Of a stretch of DNA of 5,627 bases, positions 1 through 5,531 are shown piece after piece (positions within the stretch are counted from its first letter, which is position 1; each line of letters begins with the position of its first letter). The notes under the pieces were generated by a model. It had not been told where the DNA came from. It saw only the letters and a list, made by a program, of their open reading frames with translations, and searched no databases. This stretch comes from Microcaldota archaeon (GTDB lineage Archaea > Micrarchaeota > Micrarchaeia > Micrarchaeales > CABMGC01): the NCBI GenBank assembly GCA_021791075.1, contig JAJYXH010000018.1:1-5627 (forward strand), in the 5' to 3' direction. The position numbers and the translations under genes are program-made.

Positions 1-195
1 CCGTACAGCCTCTCCGGATATGGCGTAATCAGTTATATGATGGGTTACGGATCGTCAAACACAGTCGCGGGCACGTATATGATGGACATATTTCACAACT
101 ACAGTCCGCTATCCGTATTGTTGGACGTCTTACTTGGAGCAATTGCCGGTGCATTGTTGGCTATTATATACAACTGGGCACTAAGGCTCAAATGA
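1..195 (+). CDS. small membrane protein, C-terminal part (5' end outside window)
   Basis: The frame is open from the left edge for 64 codons and ends in TGA at 193-195. The visible part has a Tyr/Gly/Met-rich stretch (YMMGYGSSN), then a hydrophobic C-terminal helix (about residues 39-60, with LLGAIAGALLAIIYNW), then a short basic tail (LRLK). The Gly/Ala-spaced helix followed by IYNW resembles the end of small archaeal and bacterial membrane proteins of the DUF5676/holin-like type, which have been seen near metal transporters. That match is from memory and tentative. The stop lies 7 bases before the copper ATPase start, so the two are probably co-transcribed. This makes an accessory role in metal efflux plausible, but nothing here proves it. 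The start, promoter and total length are outside the window. Confidence 0.6.
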   Translation, partial: PYSLSGYGVISYMMGYGSSNTVAGTYMMDIFHNYSPLSVLLDVLLGAIAGALLAIIYNWALRLK

Positions 196-202
196 TGAGT
201 GA

Positions 203-2272
203 ATGGCCACTGACCCCGTATGTGGAATGTATGTTGACGAGAAGCACTCAGAGCTGACAAGCAAGAGCCAGGGCAGGAAGTACTATTTCTGCAGCACCAA
301 CTGTAAGATACAGTTCGAGAGGCCTGAGAGGGAGATGAGAAACCTCAGGATTGCGCTTGCGGTCTCGTGGCCCCTTACCGTAATAGTCTCGCTGCTCACC
401 TACGCCGTTCATCTCGGATATGGGAACTATGTGATGCTCGCCCTTGCAAGCGTAGTTCAGTTCTATGCCGGGCAGAGATTCTACGAGGGAACTCTCGATG
501 CGATAAGGAATAAATCAGCAAACATGGACACGCTGATAGCCATCGGCACGAGCGCGGCGTGGGCGTACAGCGCGGTGGTCACGCTCTTCCCATCGATATT
601 TCCCGCGGGAGGGATATACTTCGACACTTCGACGATCATAATATCGTTGATTCTCACGGGAACTTACATGCAGAGGCTTGCGGAGTCGCGGGCCTCGGAT
701 GCGATCGCTTCGCTCATAGCCCTGCAGCCGAAGATTGCGCACATGATGAACGGGGATGAGGTCGTTGACGTGCCCATAGAGCAGATCAAGGTAGGTGACC
801 GGCTACTTGTGAAACCCGGAGAGAAGATAACTACGGACTCGATTGTCACCGATGGCGATAGCTCAGTGGACGAGTCAATGATAACTGGGGAGAGCATGCC
901 CGTAACCAAGAGGGCCGGTGACGCGGTGATAGGCGGGACGATAAACGCGACAAGCCCGCTGAAGATAAAGGCGACGAAGATCGGTGAGGATACGGCACTT
1001 GCCCAGATAATAAAGATCGTGCAGGATGCAGCCTCGAGCAAGGTGCCGATACAGAAACTCGCTGACAGGATATCGTCGTACTTCGTGCCCTTGGTCGTGC
1101 TTGTGGGGATACTCTCGGCGTTGCTGTGGCACTTTGTCGGTGGAGTCAGCCCTAACGTCGCGATGTTAATATTCGTAAGCGTCTTGATCATAGCTTGTCC
1201 ATGCGCCCTGGGCATAGCGACGCCGGCAGCGCTCCTTGTATCATCAGGCAGGGCGGCAAAGGACGGCATACTGGTAAAGAGCGGCGAGAGCCTCCAGAAA
1301 GCCAGCATGGTGAACACAGTAGTGCTGGACAAGACAGGCACGCTGACAAAGGGAAGGCCGGAGGTCACAGACATAGTTGCTCTTCCCGGCCACAACGAGA
1401 AGGAGATTCTGGGATTTGCAGCGACAGCAGAGACGAATTCGGAACATGTGATAGGAAAGGCCATAATCGGCAAGGCATCGTCGATGTCAATCAAGACAGG
1501 ATTTCCGATGCAGTTCTCCTACAGGCCAGGCAGCGGGGTAACTGCACTCGACGGTCAGGGGAGGAGGATCGTGGTAGGCAATAGAGACCTCTTCGGCAGG
1601 GACCAGACAGACGCGATTGAAAATCGGCTGAGGGCACTTGAATTGGAAGGCAAGACCACGCTCATGGTCGGAGTTGATGGTAAGATCATCGGGCTCGTAT
1701 CGATTGCCGATGTCCTAAAGGAAGACAGCCAGAAGGCGATCGATGCGTTCACGGATAACGGATACGACCTCTGGCTGGTAACCGGCGACAATGAGGGGGT
1801 TGCAAATGCGATTGCAAAGCAGCTTGGGATAAAGAACGTGATTCCGCAGGCCAAACCAAAGGATAAGATGGAGAAGATAGGAGAGCTGCAGAGGGGGGGC
1901 AGGATTGTCGCGATGGTCGGTGATGGAATAAACGATGCTCCTGCGCTAACCAAGGCGGATGTCGGCATAGCGATCGGAGCTGGAACCGACGTCGCGATAC
2001 AGGCGGGCGGCATAGTTCTGATAAGAAATAGGATCTATGATGCGTTCGTGGCCCTCACCCTAGGAAAGAAGACGATGACGAAAATAAGGCAGAACCTGTT
2101 CTGGGCGTTCGCCTACAACACGATTCTGATCCCCATAGCCGCCGGAGCACTTATACCGTTCTTTACGATAAGCGTGTACAGTTTCCTTCCGCTTCTGGCG
2201 GCCTTTGCCATGGCATTCAGCTCCGTGACGGTGGTGTCGAATTCTCTTCTCCTGTCAAGATTCAGGGCCTGA
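203..2272 (+). CDS. copA: copper-exporting P1B-1-type ATPase with N-terminal YHS domain
   Basis: This is a membrane pump that uses ATP to move Cu(I) (or Ag(I)) out of the cytoplasm; 689 residues. Residues 1-45 form a YHS/TRASH-type metal-binding domain with Cys7, Cys30 and Cys34 (C-x22-C-x3-C). It replaces the HMA domain usual in CopA. Eight membrane helices can be placed at about 48-72, 76-92, 106-129, 137-159, 292-311, 319-344, 633-653 and 657-682. The metal-site residues of the Cu(I) subgroup are all present: CPC at 332-334, Tyr638-Asn639, and Met670 with Ser673-Ser674. The enzymatic motifs are TGES (228-231), phosphorylated Asp376 in DKTGT, and GDGIND (573-578). The nucleotide-domain SEHP motif reads SEHV (413-416): the key His is kept, the Pro is not. 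ATG 203 is chosen because the YHS domain begins at once (DPVCGM) and the ATG at 196 is out of frame. No strong Shine-Dalgarno is visible. It probably shares a transcript with the upstream membrane protein. Confidence 0.97.
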   Translation: MATDPVCGMYVDEKHSELTSKSQGRKYYFCSTNCKIQFERPEREMRNLRIALAVSWPLTVIVSLLTYAVHLGYGNYVMLALASVVQFYAGQRFYEGTLDAIRNKSANMDTLIAIGTSAAWAYSAVVTLFPSIFPAGGIYFDTSTIIISLILTGTYMQRLAESRASDAIASLIALQPKIAHMMNGDEVVDVPIEQIKVGDRLLVKPGEKITTDSIVTDGDSSVDESMITGESMPVTKRAGDAVIGGTINATSPLKIKATKIGEDTALAQIIKIVQDAASSKVPIQKLADRISSYFVPLVVLVGILSALLWHFVGGVSPNVAMLIFVSVLIIACPCALGIATPAALLVSSGRAAKDGILVKSGESLQKASMVNTVVLDKTGTLTKGRPEVTDIVALPGHNEKEILGFAATAETNSEHVIGKAIIGKASSMSIKTGFPMQFSYRPGSGVTALDGQGRRIVVGNRDLFGRDQTDAIENRLRALELEGKTTLMVGVDGKIIGLVSIADVLKEDSQKAIDAFTDNGYDLWLVTGDNEGVANAIAKQLGIKNVIPQAKPKDKMEKIGELQRGGRIVAMVGDGINDAPALTKADVGIAIGAGTDVAIQAGGIVLIRNRIYDAFVALTLGKKTMTKIRQNLFWAFAYNTILIPIAAGALIPFFTISVYSFLPLLAAFAMAFSSVTVVSNSLLLSRFRA

Positions 2273-2274
2273 GA

Positions 2275-3345
2275 TCATCGGGTGAACTCGCCGATCTTTT
2301 TCTGGCCACGCGCCTTGGTCAGGTCTGATACCCTTACCCCTATCTTCCTCATCAGCTTTGCCTTATTTGAGTATCTCAGGTATAGATCTACCGAATTCGA
2401 GATAAGGTCGTCAGGGTCGTCGGATCGCCTTATGCTCCTGCTCTTAAGGCGCTCGGTGAAGTCGCCATAACGCAGCTTGACCGTGACAACCTTGAATGTC
2501 AGGCCGGCACTCTTAACCTCGTCGATGACCTCTGCGGAGAGTCTCTTTATCGCATTGATTATCGTTTGCGTGTCAGTAGTATCCTTCTCAAAAGTTGTCT
2601 CTCTGCCTATTGACTTGACCTCGTAGTTCTCCTCGACCTTGCTCTCGTCCATCCCGTTCGCGTACTTCCGGATCTCCACGCCGAAGGAGCCGAACTTCTC
2701 CATAAGCTCCATCGTGTTTGCCTTTGCGAGATCGCCTACCGTCCTGTATCCCATCGCCTCTAACTTCTCCTTCGTCTTCTTTCCTATGCCGTAGAGGTCG
2801 TCGAGCTCCTTCGACTTGAGGAACTCCTTTGCCTCTTCCTCCTTCACCAACTTTACTCCGTCAGGCTTGCCTGCCTCGCATGCCATCTTCGCCATCAGCT
2901 TGTTCGTGCTTATTCCTATGGAGCACGGAAGGCCTGTCTTCTCCTTTACCTCGTCCTTTATCGTCTTGGCATAACCTATGGCTTCATCGTATCCCTTCGC
3001 CTTCTTGGAGACGTCGATGAATGCCTCGTCCACGCTGACCTGCTCGAACCTGTCCGCAAAAGCCTTCACCACCTTCATCACCTCCCTCGACTTCTCCTCG
3101 TAAAAGTCGTAGTCCAGAGGGAGATAAACGGCATCTGGCTTGAGCCTGTATGCCTGCGAGATCGGCATACCGCTCTTTATCCCAAACTTCCTCGCTAGAT
3201 AGTTGCAGGTCATCACAACTCCGCGGCCCTCGCCATGCTTGGGGTCGAATCCGACGATGGTAGGTTTGTCCTTGACCTCGGGATGTCGGAGTTCCTCGCA
3301 TGCGACGAAGAAGTAGTCCATGTCTATGAGCATGATTATTTGCAT
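2275..3345 (-). CDS. dinB: DNA polymerase IV (Y-family translesion polymerase, Dpo4/Dbh type)
   Basis: Low-fidelity polymerase that copies past damaged template bases. It has 356 residues, the usual size for Dpo4/Dbh. The palm opens with IDMDYFFVACEE: Asp8 is the first metal ligand and Phe13 sits at the sugar steric-gate position (Tyr12 in Dpo4). The second catalytic motif SVDEAFID gives Asp106 and Glu107. CSIGIS..NKLMAKMA (141-155) is the conserved palm/finger segment. A helix-hairpin-helix (about 182-205, GIGKKTKEKLEAMG) marks the thumb, and the little finger runs from about 242 to 341. The C-terminus, QKKIGEFT (348-355), fits a degenerate PCNA-interacting box. ATG 3345 is used; the ATG four codons in (3333) is also possible, and TGATC just upstream is a weak Shine-Dalgarno match. 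It is the last gene of a three-gene operon, 27 bases after the winged-helix gene. Its stop is 2 bases from the convergent copA stop. Confidence 0.96.
   Translation of the reverse strand: MQIIMLIDMDYFFVACEELRHPEVKDKPTIVGFDPKHGEGRGVVMTCNYLARKFGIKSGMPISQAYRLKPDAVYLPLDYDFYEEKSREVMKVVKAFADRFEQVSVDEAFIDVSKKAKGYDEAIGYAKTIKDEVKEKTGLPCSIGISTNKLMAKMACEAGKPDGVKLVKEEEAKEFLKSKELDDLYGIGKKTKEKLEAMGYRTVGDLAKANTMELMEKFGSFGVEIRKYANGMDESKVEENYEVKSIGRETTFEKDTTDTQTIINAIKRLSAEVIDEVKSAGLTFKVVTVKLRYGDFTERLKSRSIRRSDDPDDLISNSVDLYLRYSNKAKLMRKIGVRVSDLTKARGQKKIGEFTR
2279..2302 (+). terminator. possible copA terminator inside the end of dinB
   Basis: Just after the copA stop there is a weak 4-pair stem (CGGG, loop TGAA, CTCG, one G-T pair) at 2279-2290, then a run of five T at 2297-2301. 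Archaeal RNA polymerase can stop at T runs, so this is a candidate stop site for copA. It lies in antisense to the last codons of dinB. It is short and could be chance. Confidence 0.25.
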
Positions 3346-3372
3346 CAGATCATCGAGACAAGTTAGTTCTGC

Positions 3373-3717
3373 TTAGCCACTCAGAATCACGCCATGCTTC
3401 TTTATATGTTCATGAAGCCTTGGATCCCAGATCCACGTGACTGTCTTATCGTCCTCCATTATTATCTTGCCCGAGTACTCCAGATAATCAAGAATCGTGA
3501 TATACGTAGTCCACATAACTTTCTTTGGAAGAAGGAGCCATATCTGTGTGATAGTCTTATCGCTCTTGTATTTGTATAGTGCCTTTTCAACCATAAGTAT
3601 CGTGTCAAGCCTAGGCAGTCTATCCAGTTTCCGTGGCTTGAATTTGATAAGCTGTTTCCTCAATGTGTCGCCTGATAAATATATCAATTGATACATATAT
3701 GTGCTTTTGCTTGACAA
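3373..3717 (-). CDS. hypothetical small basic protein with winged-helix-like fold, low GC
   Basis: A 114-residue protein of no recognised family. Residues 38-51, 55-66 and 68-83 can be read as three helices, followed by a hairpin-like wing at 84-98 (SGKIIMEDDKTVTWIWD). This is the pattern of archaeal winged helix-turn-helix proteins, in which a long helix ending LDYLE-SGKI leads into the wing. The first 30 residues are Lys/Arg-rich. A DNA-binding role is therefore plausible but not shown. The longest frame starts with TTG at 3717, 4 bases after the AMMECR1 stop, which suits translational coupling; ATG 3696 (codon 8) is the alternative. By hand count 3421-3720 is 40% GC, against about 60% in samples of both neighbouring genes, which suggests separate origin or relaxed constraint. 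It lies between AMMECR1 and dinB, so it should be expressed with them. Confidence 0.8.
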   Translation of the reverse strand: MSSKSTYMYQLIYLSGDTLRKQLIKFKPRKLDRLPRLDTILMVEKALYKYKSDKTITQIWLLLPKKVMWTTYITILDYLEYSGKIIMEDDKTVTWIWDPRLHEHIKKHGVILSG

Positions 3718-3721
3718 CAGA

Positions 3722-4345
3722 TTATTTGAGGACCACTTCCTCTATCTCTCCCCTCGGCTCCCTCTCCCTGAAGACCTGCGTGGAGAACTTGGAGAGCGAG
3801 ACGTTCTGCGTCTTCCATGCATCCCCGGCAAGGCCGGCCTTGATGCAGACGTTGTCGAGGAATGTAGTTGCGGTCCAGTGCTCCTCAATCGCAACTATCG
3901 GGAGAAGCAGACCGCTCTTATATCCGTATGTTGCTATGAGCCCGTCCCTGCCGATCTTTATCTGCTTGGGGAGAGCAGCGAGGCTCTTTGCCTTGAGCTG
4001 AACCGGCTGTGTCAGTATGCTGGCCTCGATCGTTATGCTGTCGAGCTCAACGTGGGAGATCGGGACGAATCGCGGGTCCTCGGTCGCGGCTGCAATCGCG
4101 GCCTCGACGAGAAGTTCGCCGACTGGGGCTATGGGCTTAGTGAAGCCTATGCAGCCCCTCAGGCTCTTTGTCGGATAGTGCTCTATGGTCACGAAGATGC
4201 CATGCCTTCCCTTGTGGTGGGCGAGCCGCTCCTTCCCTATCCTCTTCTCGAAGTTTGGATTGACGGTTATGGTCTCGATGATATGCCTGGCTGTCCAGAC
4301 GAGCTCCTTGCCCTCCTCCAGGGAATACGGCCTTGAATCATCCAT
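3722..4345 (-). CDS. AMMECR1-domain protein
   Basis: A 207-residue stand-alone AMMECR1 protein, the normal length for archaea. The family is conserved in archaea and eukaryotes and present in some bacteria; its biochemical role is not established. In some genomes it is linked or fused to MEMO and radical-SAM proteins. Family marks in order: the invariant LRGCIG at 62-67 with Cys65, the presumed functional cysteine; AAATEDPRF at 85-93; the GRDGLI segment at 132-137; GLLLPIVAIEEHW at 145-157; and FLDNVCIKAGL at 162-172. No MEMO or radical-SAM gene is visible here. It is the first gene of the operon that continues with the winged-helix-like gene and dinB. A BRE/TATA element about 30 bases before the ATG implies a leader of only a few bases, and no Shine-Dalgarno is needed or seen. 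ATG 4345 is the only reasonable start. Confidence 0.95.
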   Translation of the reverse strand: MDDSRPYSLEEGKELVWTARHIIETITVNPNFEKRIGKERLAHHKGRHGIFVTIEHYPTKSLRGCIGFTKPIAPVGELLVEAAIAAATEDPRFVPISHVELDSITIEASILTQPVQLKAKSLAALPKQIKIGRDGLIATYGYKSGLLLPIVAIEEHWTATTFLDNVCIKAGLAGDAWKTQNVSLSKFSTQVFREREPRGEIEEVVLK

Positions 4346-4370
4346 TGGATCGTGTTAATATCGTCGATGG

Positions 4371-4386
4371 AGTTTATAACGTTTTC
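4371..4386 (-). promoter_or_regulatory. BRE/TATA promoter of the AMMECR1-wHTH-dinB operon
   Basis: On the - strand the sequence reads GAAAACGTTATAAACT: a purine-rich BRE followed by a TATA box centred about 31 bases before ATG 4345. With the usual archaeal spacing of about 25 bases, transcription would begin 4-9 bases before the start codon, giving a nearly leaderless mRNA. The element is almost identical to the one in front of the 225-residue membrane protein. Confidence 0.7.
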
Positions 4387-4425
4387 CCGAAAGGGCCTGA
4401 AAATTGCGATCTCCCCGAAAGCGTA

Positions 4426-4440
4426 GAAAAGGGTTATTAA
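4426..4440 (+). promoter_or_regulatory. BRE/TATA promoter of the LX/L20A-like gene
   Basis: GAAAAGGGTTATTAA has the same BRE-plus-TATA arrangement as the other two promoters here, but with a weaker TATA box. It is centred about 43 bases before ATG 4480, so the expected leader is roughly 16-21 bases. A partial Shine-Dalgarno (GGAAAGG, 4464-4470) lies 9 bases before the ATG. It shares a 134-base divergent intergenic region with the AMMECR1 promoter. Confidence 0.5.
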
Positions 4441-4479
4441 GGGGGGTTGAGAGGGCTTAATGTGGAAAGGTCGTATTGA

Positions 4480-4692
4480 ATGCCAGGGAGGAGAGGCAGG
4501 AGGAAGAGGTATAAGATAACCTACAAGAGGAGAGGTTGGGGTAACGTCGAGTTCGTGAAGATCTACGAGCACGAGATGCACGGGTTGGAGATGGCTCTGG
4601 CAGGATTCGTAAAGGACCACAGCCTCAGCCGCGACGAGGTCATAAGAGTCGAGGAGATCGACGAGATGCATCTCCAGGGACAGCAGGAGTAA
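4480..4692 (+). CDS. probable ribosomal protein LX/L20A-like (L18Ae family)
   Basis: A 70-residue protein with a very basic N-terminus (PGRRGRRKRYKITYKRR, residues 2-18), then an alpha/beta segment EFVKIYEHEMHGLEMALAGFVKDH, and an ending S-x-S-R-D-E-V-I-R-V-E-E-I-D-E-M. The last part aligns by eye with the archaeal LX/L20A pattern, in which a His-x-x-x-Arg segment is followed by an alternating strand and E-I-x-E-I. Archaeal LX is a small protein of the large ribosomal subunit, the counterpart of the first domain of eukaryotic L18a, about 57-85 residues long. The Arg-rich start is longer than I recall for LX, so the family call is tentative; the coding status is firmer. It has its own TATA box and a partial Shine-Dalgarno. 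Long frames on the opposite strand here are shadows. Confidence 0.65.
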   Translation: MPGRRGRRKRYKITYKRRGWGNVEFVKIYEHEMHGLEMALAGFVKDHSLSRDEVIRVEEIDEMHLQGQQE

Positions 4693-4749
4693 GGTCACTG
4701 AGATATTGAGCAGGCTTTTCTCAAGAGTTCTGAATTAGAATTTGTGACC
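4693..4749. repeat. nested inverted repeats between convergent genes, possible two-way terminator
   Basis: An outer pair GGTCAC (4693-4698) / GTGACC (4744-4749) encloses two small hairpins: TTGAG/CTCAA (4706-4710 and 4720-4724, 9-base loop) and TTCT/AGAA (4728-4731 and 4737-4740, 5-base loop). A TTTT run lies in the first loop. The whole fills the gap between the converging LX-like gene and the membrane-protein gene, so it may end transcription from one or both sides. The stems are short and chance is not excluded. Confidence 0.35.
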
Positions 4750-4750
4750 C

Positions 4751-5428
4751 TTAGGATGTGTCATCGGGGAATGCCTGTTCGTCTTCGTTTCCAAGGCGTT
4801 TTTCGAGTGATGCAAATCGTCCGTCTATCCTTCTGTTGGACCTTGAAGAGGAGTAGATGCGTGACGCTATGTCAAGGACAAAGAGCGCGCCGACCACCAT
4901 GGCTATGTCCCTGAGCTCGTTCTCCAGCTCGCTCTTCGTCTGCGGAAGTTTCCTCTCGAGCTTGCTGATCGACTGCGCCGCCTGGCTTACCTGGCCTAGC
5001 GGCTTCCTGAGGCTCTGCTGGATCTGGGATATGCTGGCATTTGCCTGCCTCAGTTCCTGGTCAGCCTGCGCAACCTCGCTCTGCGTTATGGTCTGGGGGA
5101 GTTGCGTCGTGGTAGTGACGAGCAGTTGCTGCTGATTTGGCAATGTGGTGGTTGACTGGAGAACATTGTTGCCTGTTGTACTCTCTGCGGTTGGCCTGTG
5201 GACCGAGTGAATCTGGTTCTGCAACTGCGGTGCCTCACGCCTTGACGTTTCAAAGAGTGCAGTGACCGTGGAGATCCCTATTGCTAGGGAGACCCCAGTA
5301 ACGGCGAGAGCCTTGCCGATCTTGCGCGGTGCCCCTGACTTCTCAATCTCGTCGCCTTGGAGCTGTAATCTTGCGTCGATGACGTTGGAGCCGTTTGGCA
5401 ACCGGCGTGGCCTAAATAAATTTGCCAT
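4751..5428 (-). CDS. hypothetical two-membrane-segment protein with Gln/Thr-rich, possibly coiled-coil linker
   Basis: A 225-residue protein of no recognised family. A basic N-terminus (residues 1-38) leads into a first membrane helix at about 39-59 (KALAVTGVSLAIGISTVTALF). Then comes a Thr/Gln-rich low-complexity part (about 80-115, with STTT, NQQQ and TTTT). Residues 118-172 form a polar helical stretch with heptad-like spacing (coiled-coil-like, ending in KLERKLPQTKSELENELRD). A second membrane helix lies at about 175-192 (IAMVVGALFVLDIASRIY), followed by a short charged tail that ends acidic (NEDEQAFPDDTS). By the positive-inside rule both ends (RPRR..., SRSNRR...) are probably cytoplasmic, with the linker outside. 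The Thr-rich part could be glycosylated. ATG 5428 starts a few bases after the predicted transcription start, so the mRNA is probably nearly leaderless. It stands alone, between the LX-like gene and the transposon end. Confidence 0.82.
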   Translation of the reverse strand: MANLFRPRRLPNGSNVIDARLQLQGDEIEKSGAPRKIGKALAVTGVSLAIGISTVTALFETSRREAPQLQNQIHSVHRPTAESTTGNNVLQSTTTLPNQQQLLVTTTTQLPQTITQSEVAQADQELRQANASISQIQQSLRKPLGQVSQAAQSISKLERKLPQTKSELENELRDIAMVVGALFVLDIASRIYSSSRSNRRIDGRFASLEKRLGNEDEQAFPDDTS

Positions 5429-5454
5429 TAGAATCGATCAGAGTTGGATTTAGC

Positions 5455-5471
5455 AGTTTATAAACATTTTC
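5455..5471 (-). promoter_or_regulatory. BRE/TATA promoter of the 225-residue membrane protein
   Basis: The - strand reads GAAAATGTTTATAAACT, an A-rich BRE and a strong TATA box centred about 33 bases before ATG 5428. The expected leader is about 6-11 bases. The core GTTTATAAAC (5456-5465) is a perfect 10-base palindrome, but no gene lies on the other side to use it in reverse. The promoter begins about 40 bases inside the transposon end, so it belongs to the flanking DNA. Confidence 0.7.
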
Positions 5472-5493
5472 TGCAAGATGGCAGGAATCGAAC
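5471..5493 (-). other. fragment resembling the 3' end of a tRNA gene (T-loop onward)
   Basis: On the - strand GTTCGATTCCTGCC (5493-5480) matches a tRNA T-loop (TTCGATT), the following C and the 3' strand of the T-stem; ATCTTGCAG would then be the acceptor strand. The five bases before it (TAAAG) cannot pair with CCTGC, so there is no complete T-arm and no intact tRNA. Either it is a remnant cut at the T-loop, next to the transposon end, or a chance match. Confidence 0.25.
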
Positions 5494-5510
5494 TTTATTT
5501 GTGACACCCT

Positions 5511-5531
5511 CCAACGACTAAAGGTCGTTGG
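5511..5531. repeat. perfect 8-bp hairpin over the tnpB stop codon
   Basis: CCAACGAC (5511-5518), loop TAAAG, GTCGTTGG (5524-5531). All 8 pairs are perfect. The - strand stop codon TAG (5520-5518) begins in the loop and ends in the stem. This is the likely right-end structural hairpin of the transposon and a stem of the omega RNA. Confidence 0.8.

Noticed and set aside
196..204. ATG at 196 as start of copA
   Set aside because: It is out of frame with the ATPase; the frame from 203 begins directly with the YHS domain.
664..1494. 276-codon open frame on the - strand inside copA
   Set aside because: It is antisense to the best conserved part of copA; the translation is Ser/Thr/Pro-rich without domain sense, typical of a shadow frame.
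3701..4336. 211-codon open frame on the + strand across AMMECR1
   Set aside because: It lies wholly opposite a gene with clear family motifs. The composition is that of a complement frame and it has no promoter.
4267..4698. 143-codon open frame on the - strand across the AMMECR1 start and the LX-like gene
   Set aside because: It crosses two genes and both their promoters, and its translation shows no fold. The + strand 70-residue protein has the better protein character.
4857..5135. 92-codon Ser/Cys-rich frame on the + strand
   Set aside because: It is the complement of the Gln-rich linker of the membrane protein; the low complexity explains the open frame.
5471..5493. Intact tRNA gene
   Set aside because: Only a T-loop and its 3' side can be matched; no T-stem partner, anticodon arm or D-arm is found upstream on the - strand.
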